Part shown: positions 1 to 9,209 of the stretch, in pieces
Layout: the number at the start of each line of letters is the position of its first letter
Numbering within the stretch: the stretch's first letter is position 1
From: Corynebacterium sp. ACRPS
GTDB lineage: Bacteria > Actinomycetota > Actinomycetes > Mycobacteriales > Mycobacteriaceae
Length of the DNA: 64,000 nt
Direction: 5' to 3'
Assembly (NCBI RefSeq): GCF_022346005.1
Contig: NZ_JAKRMY010000002.1
Location: forward strand, 1-64,000
Program-made: the position numbers and the translations under genes
Notes under the pieces: model-generated
Seen by the model: the letters and a program-made list of their open reading frames with translations, nothing else
Database searches by the model: none
Told to the model about the DNA's origin: nothing

Positions 1-61
1 TGGCGGCCTCCTGCCGGTACTCCGGGGTGTACTTCTTCCTTGACGAACTCACAATGAACAT
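1..61 (-). CDS. IS3-family transposase OrfA, N-terminal fragment
   Basis: Only the first 20 residues are inside the window; the reading frame runs off the left edge. The ATG is at 61-59, preceded by a good ribosome-binding site (AGGAGAGG on the minus strand). The start reads MFIVSSSRKKYTPEYRQEA, and the KKYTPEYRQEA part is the usual opening of IS3-type OrfA, a helix-turn-helix protein that binds the element ends. The rest of OrfA and any OrfB lie outside, so whether the copy is intact cannot be judged. Confidence 0.75.
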   Translation of the reverse strand, partial: MFIVSSSRKKYTPEYRQEAA

Positions 62-107
62 CCTCTCCTACGGACACAAGATCCGTACTAATAGGGTGTC
101 CACTAAA
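1..107 (-). mobile_element. End of an IS3-family insertion sequence
   Basis: The minus strand reads TAGTGGACACCCTATTAG at about 105-88, the TGGACACC style of terminal sequence common in IS3 relatives, followed by a short leader and the OrfA start at 61. The exact terminal base and any target duplication cannot be fixed because the other end is outside the window. The element lies about 80 bases before the TPR protein gene and points away from it. Confidence 0.6.
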
Positions 108-186
108 CGAGGGTAACCTCAGTTTTGCACTGTAGAATGGGTGCGGTATTTCTGTGCGAGTTCCAACCAAGAAAGGGTAGGACTGA

Positions 187-1008
187 ATGTTGGAGCGCAA
201 CCACCACGGCCGTAATGGCCGCGGACAAGACCGTCGGGGTCGAAATCCACGCAACTCGGGGGACCGCGATTCTCGTGGAGGGGGAAAGAAGAAGTCTTTC
301 TCCCCTCAGCGCTCTGGGTATCGGGAAGAGCGAATCAACCGTCGTATGACCGATCCGGACATTCCCGAAGAGGTCGATGTTAATGACTTGGACCCTTTGG
401 TGCTCCAAGACTTGAAACCCCTCTCCAAGGAGAACTCGGAGGCCGTCGCCAAGCACATGATCATGGCGGCGACCTGGATGGACGATGATCCTAAGCTGGC
501 GCTACGGCATGCGCGCGCGGCAAAGGATCGTGCAGGTCGCGTGGCTATCGCACGAGAAGTTAATGGTATCGCTGCATACCGCGCCGGCGAATGGAAAGAG
601 GCGCTCGCTGAGCTGCGTGCTGCCCGTCGTATTTCTGGCGGTCCAGGAATGCTTGCGGTTATGGCTGATTGTGAACGCGGGTTGGGTCGGCCGGAAAAGG
701 CATTGGAGCTGGGACGCAGTGAGGAGGCCAAGGAGCTAGACAAAGAATCCGCTATTGAATTGGCGATCGTGTTGGCCGGCGCACGTCTTGACCTTGATCA
801 GCCCGAATCAGCGGTGGTTACCATTCAGCGGGCACAACCTGACCGCAGTGATCGGGGAGTAAGCGCTTGTAGGTTGTCGTATGCCTATGCAAATGCTCTG
901 CTTGCCGCGGGCCGCAAGGACGAAGCCCGCGAGTGGTTTGAGCACACCATCGCCATTGATGAGGGCGATTGGACCGATGCCACTGACCGATTGGCGGAAT
1001 GTAAATAA
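187..1008 (+). CDS. TPR-repeat protein with basic disordered N-terminus
   Basis: A 273-residue soluble protein. The first 55 residues are rich in Arg, Gly, Asn and His (tracts such as GRNGRGQDRRGRNPRN) and look disordered and possibly RNA-binding. The rest is helical with TPR-like repeats, for example the alanine-rich helix pairs around residues 105-190 (ALRHARAAKDRAGRVAIARE, EKALELGRSEEAKELDKES). A conserved actinobacterial gene usually sits here, immediately before a HAD phosphatase and tlyA. The ATG at 187 follows GGTAGGACTGA. The stop touches the next ATG at 1008, so the two are translationally coupled. The precise role is not known; TPR repeats suggest protein-protein scaffolding. An in-frame ATG at 346 could be an internal start but would remove the conserved basic tail. 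Confidence 0.75.
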   Translation: MLERNHHGRNGRGQDRRGRNPRNSGDRDSRGGGKKKSFSPQRSGYREERINRRMTDPDIPEEVDVNDLDPLVLQDLKPLSKENSEAVAKHMIMAATWMDDDPKLALRHARAAKDRAGRVAIAREVNGIAAYRAGEWKEALAELRAARRISGGPGMLAVMADCERGLGRPEKALELGRSEEAKELDKESAIELAIVLAGARLDLDQPESAVVTIQRAQPDRSDRGVSACRLSYAYANALLAAGRKDEAREWFEHTIAIDEGDWTDATDRLAECK

Positions 1009-1991
1009 TGAGTGTTTTAAGCAAACATGATGCCTTATTGTTGGACTTGGATGGAACCGTCTGGGAGGGCGGCCGTCCGCTAAGTAACGTAGTAGACGTT
1101 ATTAATACGTGTGGAGTTCCCGCAGTATATGTCACAAATAATGCGTCGCGGAGCCCAGAAGCCGTCGCCACAATGCTGACGGATATCGGTTTGACTGCGG
1201 CTTCTGGTGATATCGTCACCTCCGCCCAAGCGGTATTGCAATTGGCTGCCGAGGAAATTCCGTCGGGTGCGAAGGTATTAATTATTGGCGCGGATTCTTT
1301 CCGTGATTTGGCTAAAGACATGGGTTTTTCCGTGGTCTCGAGTGCCGATGAGAAGCCGGCTGCCGTCCTACAAGGGTTTGATAAGTCCGTTGGGTGGGAA
1401 CAGCTAACGGAAGGTGCGCTGGCTATCCGGGCAGGTGCGAAGTTTTTTGCATCAAACCTGGATACTTCGCTTCCAATCGAGAGGGGGCTAGGCGTCGGCA
1501 ATGGCTCTTTGGTTGCTGCAGTTGAAAAGGCTACGGGAGTAGAGCCCGTTTCTGCGGGGAAGCCTGAAGCCGCAATGTTTTTCCTTGCGGCCAAAAAGGT
1601 GGGGTCAAAAAAGCCTTTGGCAGTGGGCGACAGGATAGATACCGATATCGTTGGGGGTAACGCCGCAGCGATGAATACCTTTCATGTCTTGACCGGAGTA
1701 TCGGGCGAGCTGGAGCTTATCGAAGCCCCGGTGGAGGCACGGCCTAACTTCATTGGTGCGGGCATGCACGAGCTTTCATTGCCTATTTCGCAGGTGCGAC
1801 CGGGACCGCAAGGAGACTTTACCGCGCGATGCGATGGGTATGACGTTCTTTTGCAGGGTGGAAATGAATCCTCTACCTCGGTGCAAGCGCTGCGGACGGT
1901 CTTAGAAGTGGCGTGGTCGATGCCGGCACCACCTCGGTATATTCAGCCGCGTAGTGAGTTTGCGGAAAAGGTTGTGTCGAAATGGCGGTAA
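1008..1991 (+). CDS. HAD superfamily (class IIA) phosphatase
   Basis: A 327-residue cytosolic hydrolase. All HAD motifs are visible: DLDGTVW near the N-terminus (nucleophile and acid aspartates), VTNNAS as motif II, KPEAAMF with the motif III lysine, and VGDRIDTDI as motif IV. The class IIA cap occupies the middle, as in NagD-like or phosphoglycolate-phosphatase-like proteins. The last 90 residues are extra and lack HAD motifs. The substrate cannot be read from the sequence. It shares one base with the preceding TPR gene and overlaps the next small ORF by ten bases, within the tlyA operon. Confidence 0.85.
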   Translation: MSVLSKHDALLLDLDGTVWEGGRPLSNVVDVINTCGVPAVYVTNNASRSPEAVATMLTDIGLTAASGDIVTSAQAVLQLAAEEIPSGAKVLIIGADSFRDLAKDMGFSVVSSADEKPAAVLQGFDKSVGWEQLTEGALAIRAGAKFFASNLDTSLPIERGLGVGNGSLVAAVEKATGVEPVSAGKPEAAMFFLAAKKVGSKKPLAVGDRIDTDIVGGNAAAMNTFHVLTGVSGELELIEAPVEARPNFIGAGMHELSLPISQVRPGPQGDFTARCDGYDVLLQGGNESSTSVQALRTVLEVAWSMPAPPRYIQPRSEFAEKVVSKWR

Positions 1992-2143
1992 AGCCGCACG
2001 ATTTTCGGGCTGTGAAAGAGCCTGAGGAAGTAGATTCGGAGATATCGACAATTCTCGGCGAAGATGCGCAATCACTTGCAGAAGAAGTCGATCAACTGGA
2101 CAGGGCGCATTCCGTATTGCGGAATGCTTTGCAGGAGAACTAA
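1982..2143 (+). CDS. Small acidic protein of 53 residues between the HAD gene and tlyA
   Basis: The ATG at 1982 overlaps the end of the HAD gene and the TAA at 2141-2143 shares a base with the tlyA ATG. The product starts MAVKPHDFRAV and is mostly charged helix (EEVDQLDRAHSVLRNALQEN), with no cysteines, signal or membrane segment. The frame is open exactly across the gap between two real genes with coupled starts and stops, which is good evidence that it is translated. I do not recognise a family. It could be a small adaptor co-translated with TlyA. Confidence 0.7.
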   Translation: MAVKPHDFRAVKEPEEVDSEISTILGEDAQSLAEEVDQLDRAHSVLRNALQEN

Positions 2144-2949
2144 TGCCACCACAACGCCGCAGGCTGGATGCAGAACTTGTGCGCCGAAAAATTGCGCGAT
2201 CTCGTGAGCAAGCCCGCGAGATGATCAAGTCTGGCCGTGTGACGGTCGGCGGGTTTAAGGCAGAAAAGCCTGCAACTGTCGTGGATCCTGAAGTCTCCAT
2301 CAAGGTCGAAGAGTCTGAGGAAGACAAGTGGGCGTCTCGCGGCGCACATAAGCTTTTGGGTGCACTTGCCGCATTCGACGTCGACATGGATGGTCGCATC
2401 TTAGATGCAGGGGCATCGACGGGAGGATTTACGGATGTGTGCTTGGCGTCTGGTGCGAGGGAAGTGCTTTCCGTTGACGTCGGGTATGGGCAATTATTGT
2501 GGCGGCTGCAAAATGACGACCGCGTAACCGTCTTGGATCGCACGAATATCCGCACTATTAATCCAGAGATGACCAATGGCCTGTGCGATGGCATGGTCGG
2601 GGATTTATCTTTTATTTCCTTAAAACTGGTGCTGCCAGCAATTGTGGAGTGTATGAAGGACGGAGCGTGGCTGCTGCCAATGGTCAAGCCGCAGTTTGAG
2701 GTTGGGAAGGAGCGCATCGGCAGCGGCGGGGTGGTTCGTTCTCCGAAGATGCGGAAAGAGGTCACGCAGGACGTTGCTGAATTTGCCGTGTCTTTAGGCC
2801 TCAGTCTGCACGGTGTTGTGGCTTCACCATTGCCGGGCCCGAGTGGAAATGTGGAATATTTTCTGTGGCTGAAAAAGGACGGTATGTCAACAGACGCAGC
2901 TACAATGAAACAGATGATTGATACTGCCGTTGAAGAAGGTCCGCAGTAA
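2143..2949 (+). CDS. tlyA: TlyA-family rRNA 2'-O-methyltransferase
   Basis: 268 residues, normal for the family. An S4 RNA-binding domain occupies residues 7-60 (RLDAELVRRKIARSREQARE, SGRVTVGG), followed by an FtsJ/RrmJ Rossmann fold with the SAM motif DAGASTGGFTD near residue 90 and an MVKPQFEVGKE stretch carrying a catalytic lysine. In mycobacteria TlyA methylates cytidine ribose in 16S and 23S rRNA and its loss gives capreomycin resistance; in actinobacteria it has also been called a hemolysin. The ATG overlaps the stop of the small upstream ORF and the stop overlaps the nadK ATG. Confidence 0.92.
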   Translation: MPPQRRRLDAELVRRKIARSREQAREMIKSGRVTVGGFKAEKPATVVDPEVSIKVEESEEDKWASRGAHKLLGALAAFDVDMDGRILDAGASTGGFTDVCLASGAREVLSVDVGYGQLLWRLQNDDRVTVLDRTNIRTINPEMTNGLCDGMVGDLSFISLKLVLPAIVECMKDGAWLLPMVKPQFEVGKERIGSGGVVRSPKMRKEVTQDVAEFAVSLGLSLHGVVASPLPGPSGNVEYFLWLKKDGMSTDAATMKQMIDTAVEEGPQ

Positions 2950-3830
2950 TGCGAGAGATATTGTTGGTTCCGCATGCCAATCGCGCAGAGAACCTGCAGG
3001 CTACCTCCCGCGCAGCCGAGTTATTGCAGGAGGCAGGGATAACGGTTCGCGTTTGTGCGGACGAAACCGTCCTGCCGGGGCTACAGCACGTCCCGCATTC
3101 TGATGCTGCGGCGGAGGGATGTGAACTGGTTCTTGTTCTCGGCGGTGATGGCACCTTCCTGCGCGCCGCCGATATGGCGCGGGCGGTAGATATTCCGGTC
3201 CTCGGAGTGAATCTGGGCCACGTTGGCTTCCTCGCGGAATGGGAGGTGGAGTCATTAGACGGAGCCGTTGCCCGCGTGATTGAGAAAAGCTACCGGGTGG
3301 AAGACAGGCTGACGGTGGATGTATCCATTTCGGATGCCAACGGTCAGCTACTGTCCAGCAGCTGGGCCTTGAATGAGGCCTCGGTTGAAAACCAGAACAG
3401 GTCGGGCGTGCTGGATGCGATTTTGGAGATCGATCGGCGCCCGGTTTCGTCGTTTGGCTGTGATGGCGTGCTGATTTCTACTCCTACGGGTTCTACGGCG
3501 TATGCATTTTCTGCCGGCGGCCCGGTGCTGTGGCCATCCCTAGATGCAATCTTGGTCGTGCCGAATAATGCCCACGCGCTTTTTACCAAACCGTTAGTGG
3601 TTTCCCCCAACTCGTTGGTGGCGGTGGAATCAACCATGCAAACCACACCGGCCGTGGTTATCTTGGATGGGTGCCGGGAACTTATTATGCCACCGGGTGC
3701 CCGCGTCGAGGTGGTGCGCGGTAAGCGCCCCGTACGCTGGGTGCGGTTGGATGATCAACCCTTTACGGATCGATTGGTCTCTAAGCTGCGGTTGCCCGTG
3801 GAAGGCTGGCGCGGACCGAAGGAGAAATAG
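2949..3830 (+). CDS. nadK: NAD kinase
   Basis: 293-residue cytosolic ATP/polyphosphate-NAD kinase that makes NADP from NAD. The family signature GGDGTFLRAA is at residues 65-74 and the second nucleotide-binding region is SFGCDGVLISTPTGSTAYAF around residue 160, with the NE motif (NEASVENQNR) before it. The gene lies between tlyA and recN, as in mycobacteria and other corynebacteria, with start and stop overlapping both neighbours. It is also called ppnK in related genomes. Confidence 0.95.
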   Translation: MREILLVPHANRAENLQATSRAAELLQEAGITVRVCADETVLPGLQHVPHSDAAAEGCELVLVLGGDGTFLRAADMARAVDIPVLGVNLGHVGFLAEWEVESLDGAVARVIEKSYRVEDRLTVDVSISDANGQLLSSSWALNEASVENQNRSGVLDAILEIDRRPVSSFGCDGVLISTPTGSTAYAFSAGGPVLWPSLDAILVVPNNAHALFTKPLVVSPNSLVAVESTMQTTPAVVILDGCRELIMPPGARVEVVRGKRPVRWVRLDDQPFTDRLVSKLRLPVEGWRGPKEK

Positions 3831-5500
3831 TGCTTGTCGATATTTCTATCAATGATTTAGGAGTCATTCGCCATAGCTCTGCGGAATTGTCGGAGGGCTT
3901 GACCGTATTGACCGGTGAGACCGGAGCGGGCAAAACCATGGTGGTCACGGGGCTTCGACTGTTGGCAGGCGGGCGTGCCGATGCCTCGAGGGTGCGCGAT
4001 GGCGCTAAAAAAGCGGCCGTGGAAGGCCACTTTAGTTCCGCGAAGGAGAGCATTAGCCAGCTGGTGGACTCGGTGGGTGGCGAGCCAGATGAAAATGGTG
4101 AGTTTATTGTCTCGCGGACCGTTTCAGCAGCGGGGCGATCGCGGGCCTATTTGGGCGGGCGTGCCGTACCGGCCGCCACATTGGGAGATTTCGCGCGGGA
4201 GATAATTACCGTGCATGGACAGAACGATCAATTGCGCCTTTTGGCCCCAGAAGAGCAGCTCGCGGCGGTAGACCGTGCGGACCCGCAATTGGCGGGCATC
4301 CGGGAAGACTATGCGGAGGCCTTTAAAAAGTGGCGTGGTTTAGCCAAGGATTATCGTCGGCGCACGGAGTCTCGTAGGGAACTTGCCCAGGAAGCTGACC
4401 GCCTGCAATATGCCTTAGAGGAAATCAACGGTGTGGCGCCCGAGCCAGGGGAAGACGCGGAGCTGGTGCAGTTGGTGCAGCGCCTGCAAGACGTCGACGG
4501 TTTGCGCGAATCCGCGCACACTGCCTTGGCGGCGATCGATGGAACGGAAGAGATTGATGAGGCTGCTTCTTCGCTGCTCGGGCGTGCGGGGTCGGCGTTA
4601 GTGGGATCCTCGGATAAGCAGCTGGCGGATTTGGGCGAGCGCATCTCTGAGCTCACCTCGCAGCTAGGCGATATTTCGGCTGAGCTCGGCGGATACCTCG
4701 CGGGGCTGCCGGCGGATCCGAATCTGTTGGAAAAATCGCTGCAGCGCCAGCAGGATCTTCGAGCATTGACCCGTAAATACGCCAGCGATATCGATGGTGT
4801 TTTGGCGTGGCGCGATGAGGCGGAGTCCAAATTGCAGTCGATGGATACCTCGACGGAGGTCCTCGAGGAACTTAAGGCGCAGGTCAAAGAGGCTGAACAG
4901 GAGATGAAGCAAAAGGCGGCGGAGCTTACGAAGGGTCGCCGCAAAGCCGCGGAAGCGCTGGGCAAGCTGGTGACTGAGGAGTTGCATGGATTGGCCATGC
5001 CCAATTCCACGTTGTCGGTTGAGCTCTCCGCGGCTAAGTATTCTAAGACGGGCGCCGATGCTGCGGAGTTGCAGCTCAATGGGAAGCCTTTGGCCACCGC
5101 GGCCTCCGGTGGTGAGCTGTCTCGCGTCATGCTTGCCCTTGAGGTCGTTCTCGCCAGCGAGGACGGTGCGACCTTGGTCTTCGATGAGGTCGATGCCGGC
5201 GTGGGCGGGCGTGCGGCGGTAGAAATTGGGCGTCGGCTAGCGCGGCTCGCTGCGCATAATCAGGTTATCGTCGTGACCCATTTACCGCAGGTGGCTGCGT
5301 ATGCGGATGCGCATTTGCATGTCTCGAAGGATAAATTTACCTCTGGGGTGGCCGAGTTAAAGGAGCAGGAGCGCGTGGAGGAATTGGCGCGCATGCTGGC
5401 TGGTTTGGATGACACGGAAACTGGACGCGCGCACGCCCAAGAGCTTTTTGATCGCGCACAAAAAGAAGCTTCCGCGCGCCTTACCCAGCTGGCGGACTAA
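3830..5500 (+). CDS. recN: DNA repair ATPase RecN
   Basis: 556-residue SMC-like ATPase involved in double-strand break repair. The N-terminal ATPase half has GETGAGKT at about residue 30. Long coiled-coil arms span roughly residues 150-370. The C-terminal half has the signature ASGGELSRVMLALE and the Walker B LVFDEVDAGVGG. The GTG start at 3830 shares a base with the nadK stop. Length and motif order match intact RecN. Confidence 0.95.
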   Translation: MLVDISINDLGVIRHSSAELSEGLTVLTGETGAGKTMVVTGLRLLAGGRADASRVRDGAKKAAVEGHFSSAKESISQLVDSVGGEPDENGEFIVSRTVSAAGRSRAYLGGRAVPAATLGDFAREIITVHGQNDQLRLLAPEEQLAAVDRADPQLAGIREDYAEAFKKWRGLAKDYRRRTESRRELAQEADRLQYALEEINGVAPEPGEDAELVQLVQRLQDVDGLRESAHTALAAIDGTEEIDEAASSLLGRAGSALVGSSDKQLADLGERISELTSQLGDISAELGGYLAGLPADPNLLEKSLQRQQDLRALTRKYASDIDGVLAWRDEAESKLQSMDTSTEVLEELKAQVKEAEQEMKQKAAELTKGRRKAAEALGKLVTEELHGLAMPNSTLSVELSAAKYSKTGADAAELQLNGKPLATAASGGELSRVMLALEVVLASEDGATLVFDEVDAGVGGRAAVEIGRRLARLAAHNQVIVVTHLPQVAAYADAHLHVSKDKFTSGVAELKEQERVEELARMLAGLDDTETGRAHAQELFDRAQKEASARLTQLAD

Positions 5501-5519
5501 GCAAGGAACAATGGGGCCC

Positions 5520-6671
5520 ATGGCTCTGTTTTCCCGTACCCCTGATCATCCTGGTGAGCATGCTGCATTGCGCGATTGCACCCCGGGCGCGAAAGGTCTT
5601 AAGAAGTTTTCTGCAGGTGATATCGCCGTTATTGATGCGGCGAATATTTCCCGGCCCGAGGCACAAACGCTTGTGGAATTGCAGCCCTCTGCGGTGGTCA
5701 ACGTCGCCAGGTTTTCTACTGGCTCCATTCCTAATTGCGGTCCACACATGCTTCTCGATGCCGATATTGAACTCCTCGAAGGCCTCGGCGAGGAATTTAT
5801 CTCGGAGTTTAAGGATGGCAAGAAGGCGCATATTGGGGAGGATGGAAAGGTCTACGTCGCGGATAAAGTAATCGGGACGGGGCAGAAGGTTTCCAGGGAG
5901 CGCGCTGACAAGAACTTCAAGGCGGCACAAAGTGCACTCATTGATCACATGGAGTCCTATTTCGCGAGCTCCATTGACTTCATTAACTCTGAGGGCCCCC
6001 TGCTTATCGATGGCCTCGGGGTCCCCGCATCCGGTGCCGAGATAGCTGGCCGGAAGGTCATTGTTTTATCTCCCACCGAAGACCACCGTGCCCTGCTGAA
6101 AGAATTGCGGAATTTCATCCGGGAGTATGAACCGCTGCTCATTGCGGTTGATGAAGCCGCGGATTCTTTGCTGGAGCAGGGATATAAGCCTGACTTCATT
6201 ATTGGGGATCCTGTCAAGGTAAGCGATGAGTCGCTGCGTTGCGGCGCGCGCATTGTCGTGCCTGCGGATCCAGAAGGCAGCGTGGAGAGCATTGACCGCA
6301 TCCAAGAACTGGGTATTGGGGCCATGACATTCCCAGCGGCTTCGGAATCGGCCACGGATTTAGCGCTGCTCTTTGCGGATTACCACGGCGCGGGACTTAT
6401 CGTGCAGGCAGGTGGCGGATTTGACCTCGATGATGTTTTTGCCAACCGCGTGGCTCCGTCTGCCGTAATGTCTCGGCTGAAGGCCGGAACGAAGGTGGTC
6501 GACTCCGAGGCGGTCATCAATCTGTATTCCGCTCCGTCCTCGCACCTTGGTTGGCTGTGGGCCCTTCTGAGCATCTTTGTGGCGATTGCAGCGATCATCT
6601 TGATCGTGGGCTTTGGCGGGAGCCAAGATTTCTTGAGTAATTTAAGCCAAACGTGGTCGAGCCTATTCTGA
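5520..6671 (+). CDS. steA: Cytokinesis protein SteA
   Basis: About 383 residues. SteA together with SteB contributes to septal cell separation and envelope integrity in C. glutamicum, and their genes follow recN there as here. The sequence shows a soluble cytoplasmic region with a thiamin-pyrophosphokinase-like fold (around residues 170-320, including VIVLSPTEDHR and DPEGSVESIDRIQ) and one C-terminal membrane helix (LWALLSIFVAIAAIILIVGF). The frame is open from 5409, inside recN. I prefer the ATG at 5520, twelve bases after AAGGA; the ATG at 5511 would be only three bases from that site. Confidence 0.85.
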   Translation: MALFSRTPDHPGEHAALRDCTPGAKGLKKFSAGDIAVIDAANISRPEAQTLVELQPSAVVNVARFSTGSIPNCGPHMLLDADIELLEGLGEEFISEFKDGKKAHIGEDGKVYVADKVIGTGQKVSRERADKNFKAAQSALIDHMESYFASSIDFINSEGPLLIDGLGVPASGAEIAGRKVIVLSPTEDHRALLKELRNFIREYEPLLIAVDEAADSLLEQGYKPDFIIGDPVKVSDESLRCGARIVVPADPEGSVESIDRIQELGIGAMTFPAASESATDLALLFADYHGAGLIVQAGGGFDLDDVFANRVAPSAVMSRLKAGTKVVDSEAVINLYSAPSSHLGWLWALLSIFVAIAAIILIVGFGGSQDFLSNLSQTWSSLF

Positions 6672-6685
6672 GTGGGGGTAAAAAT

Positions 6686-7597
6686 ATGGCGAAAGCGCAA
6701 CTAATTACGGGTCTTGGACTAGGAGCGGCGGCTGGTGTGGCCCTCGGTGCCTTGGTGATCGCGCCCAACCTGACCACCAGTGTGGCCGACGATGACCCGA
6801 TCCGTGCAGAACACCGCAAGGTGGTGCAAGAAAATAAGATCTTGCAGAACCAAAATGAGGCGAGCGATGACATAGTCAAGAACGTGGCACCAGACTTGGT
6901 CTCTGGGACGTTATCGCAGCGGCCAGTGCTGGTTATTTCCACCGATGACGCAAATAGCAGTGATCTTTCTGATATCACGAAGCTCTTAGAAGCCTCCGGG
7001 GCTACCGCCGCGGGAGAAATTAAGCTAAGTAAAGACTTCCTGCGGGGTGAAAGCAAAGACGATATCGTATCAATTCTTAAAGATAACGCCCCGAAAAAGG
7101 CAGATCTTAAGGGACTCGATAAAACCGTGGGAAGCTATGGCGGCGAGGTTTTGGGCGCGGCCTTATCCATGGACCCAGAAAGCACGGAGCCGATCGCAAG
7201 CGTGAAGGAGCGATCCGAGCTGCTGCGTGCCCTGCGTGATAAGGATTTTATTGATTATAAGGACGGGACCATCCTTCCCGCCCAGTCCATCATCATCGTC
7301 TCCGGCAGCGGGGTGCGCGGATATTATTCGGATACCTTGGCAGAGTTCGCCACCGCCTTGGACGAGGTCAATGGAAGCGTGGTACTGAGTGCACGGGCCA
7401 AACAGACCCAAGATGAGAAGGCAATAGAGCAGCTGCGCACCAAAGACGTGGATCTTTCTACCGTAGATGGCATTGAACGCGCGGTAGAGCGCATCGCCGT
7501 CATTTCTGCCGCCGAGGAACAGCTTAATGGCGGCAGGGGAGACTACGGTTCAGCAGAAAGCGCGGATTCCGCCCTACCTGAAGAGGAGAAAGAATAG
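6686..7597 (+). CDS. steB: SteB / MctB-family envelope protein
   Basis: 303 residues counted from the ATG at 6686, which follows GTGGGGGTA; an upstream in-frame start at 6653 overlaps steA and is less likely. An N-terminal hydrophobic segment (LGLGAAAGVALGALVIAPNL) anchors or exports the protein, followed by a coiled coil (EHRKVVQENKILQNQNEA) and a large extracytoplasmic domain. The family is represented by Rv1698 of M. tuberculosis, linked to copper efflux, and SteB of C. glutamicum, partner of SteA. The C-terminus is acidic. Its stop overlaps the GTG of the NUDIX gene, so pyrG is absent from its usual place. Confidence 0.85.
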   Translation: MAKAQLITGLGLGAAAGVALGALVIAPNLTTSVADDDPIRAEHRKVVQENKILQNQNEASDDIVKNVAPDLVSGTLSQRPVLVISTDDANSSDLSDITKLLEASGATAAGEIKLSKDFLRGESKDDIVSILKDNAPKKADLKGLDKTVGSYGGEVLGAALSMDPESTEPIASVKERSELLRALRDKDFIDYKDGTILPAQSIIIVSGSGVRGYYSDTLAEFATALDEVNGSVVLSARAKQTQDEKAIEQLRTKDVDLSTVDGIERAVERIAVISAAEEQLNGGRGDYGSAESADSALPEEEKE

Positions 7598-8235
7598 TGG
7601 CCTACGATTTTCAAGTCTTAGATTCAGAGTTAATTTTTGATGCCCCTATCGTCGCCGTACGCCGCGATACCTTGTCCATGCCGGGAGGAAACACCGCGGA
7701 TAGGGAGATCATTGAGCACCTGGGAGCCGTCGCGGTGGTGGCCTTGGATGAGGATCGGCGCATCGCGATGGTGCATCAGTACCGGCATAGCGTCGGCAAG
7801 CGGCTGTGGGAACTGCCGGCAGGGCTGCTAGATGTAAAGGGCGAGAATGAGCTTTCCGGCGCGCAGCGCGAGTTGCAGGAGGAAGCGGGCCTTGCCGCGA
7901 AGGACTGGGAAGTTCTTACGGATATGGTGACCTCACCGGGGTTTTGTGAGGAAGCCGTGCGGATTTTTCTGGCTCGCGACCTTAGCGAGGTACCGGCGCT
8001 GCAGGATACCGGCGATGAAGAAGCCGATATGGATTTTGCCTGGGTGGATTTAGACAAGGCAGTAAATAAGGTGCTGGCCGGTGAGATAGTTAATTCCGTT
8101 GCGTGCGCGGGTATTTTAGCCGCATATGCCACGGTCATTGGTGGAAAGCCGACGCGTTCGGTGGATGCGCCGTTCGATTTGCGTCCGACCCATATGGCTG
8201 CCCGCCGCAGTGGACCGGACCTGAAAAAGCAGTGA
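7597..8235 (+). CDS. NUDIX hydrolase, ADP-ribose pyrophosphatase type
   Basis: 212 residues. The NUDIX box lies around residues 75-100 ([12 protein letters not shown], then RELQEEAGL), giving the Mg-binding REXXEE core. The spacing between the first glycine and glutamate is one residue longer than the textbook G-x5-E. The ELPAG lead-in is typical of ADP-ribose pyrophosphatases, which hydrolyse ADP-ribose to AMP and ribose 5-phosphate. The GTG start shares bases with the steB stop and the stop overlaps the xerD start. The substrate is inferred from the family. Confidence 0.85.
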   Translation: MAYDFQVLDSELIFDAPIVAVRRDTLSMPGGNTADREIIEHLGAVAVVALDEDRRIAMVHQYRHSVGKRLWELPAGLLDVKGENELSGAQRELQEEAGLAAKDWEVLTDMVTSPGFCEEAVRIFLARDLSEVPALQDTGDEEADMDFAWVDLDKAVNKVLAGEIVNSVACAGILAAYATVIGGKPTRSVDAPFDLRPTHMAARRSGPDLKKQ

Positions 8236-9122
8236 CTGCTGCGGAGGATGTAGCTCAGACCTGGTTGAATCACCTCGCCGTCGAACGTGGAGTGTCAGCA
8301 AATACCCTGAGCAATTACCGGCGGGATATTCGCCGGTACGTGGATTGGCTGGCAGCAAATGGGGTCCAGGACCTACGGCAGGTAACACGACCAATGGTGG
8401 AGGCCTATTTAAAGGATCTGCGCGAAAAGATGGCGGTATCTTCTGCCAACCGTGCCCTTATCGTGGCGCGCGGGTTGCACAAATTCGCCGTTGCAGAGGG
8501 CGAAGTCGATAGCGATGTTGCAGCCGAGGTGAGCCCGCCTTCCACGGGGCAACACCTGCCGGAGACCTTGAGCGTGGAAGAGGTGACGCGGCTTATTGAA
8601 TCGACGCCGACGGAAACACCGGTTGACCTTCGCGATAGGGCGTTACTAGAAGTGCTCTATGGCACTGGGGCGCGCATTTCTGAGGTAATTTCGCTCAATG
8701 TCGATGACGTAGCTACTGCCGATGACGTCCTAGTCCTGCATGGCAAGGGCGATAAGGAGCGGCTTGTACCCCTCGGCTCGCATGCTCGCCAGGCCATCGA
8801 TGCCTATCTGGTGCGCGCCCGTCCCGTGCTGGGAAAGGGCAAGACCGCTGCGCTGTTTTTGAATACGCGCGGCGGCGCTCTCTCGCGGCAAAGCGCCTGG
8901 TCCGTTATTAAAACCGCGGCGCAGCGCAGCCAGTTGGATAAGTCCATTTCGCCGCACACGCTGCGCCATTCCTTTGCCACGCACCTTCTCGAAGGCGGTG
9001 CCGATGTGCGCACCGTGCAGGAGCTTTTAGGGCATTCCTCCGTGACTACCACGCAGATCTATACCCACGTAACCGCAGATTCCTTACGGGAGGTTTGGCG
9101 GACCGCGCATCCTCGGGCGTAG
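8232..9122 (+). CDS. xerD: Tyrosine recombinase XerD
   Basis: 296 residues from a GTG at 8232 that overlaps the NUDIX stop by four bases; longer open frame upstream lies inside the NUDIX gene. The N-terminal SAM-like core-binding domain covers residues 5-85. The C-terminal catalytic domain carries the full set: Arg in GTGARISE, Lys in [18 protein letters not shown] (H-x-x-R), [14 protein letters not shown] with the nucleophilic Tyr. With XerC it resolves chromosome dimers at dif. The position between the NUDIX gene and parA/scpA agrees with relatives. It ends a transcription block: the next gene has its own promoter. Confidence 0.93.
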   Translation: MTAAEDVAQTWLNHLAVERGVSANTLSNYRRDIRRYVDWLAANGVQDLRQVTRPMVEAYLKDLREKMAVSSANRALIVARGLHKFAVAEGEVDSDVAAEVSPPSTGQHLPETLSVEEVTRLIESTPTETPVDLRDRALLEVLYGTGARISEVISLNVDDVATADDVLVLHGKGDKERLVPLGSHARQAIDAYLVRARPVLGKGKTAALFLNTRGGALSRQSAWSVIKTAAQRSQLDKSISPHTLRHSFATHLLEGGADVRTVQELLGHSSVTTTQIYTHVTADSLREVWRTAHPRA

Positions 9123-9209
9123 CTTTTACTCGAGCGGCAGGTGCTTAAGTCAATGCTAGAGACTTGATATTTGCAAAGTCTCGGTAGTCATAAAGGGGAG
9201 CGGGTACGC

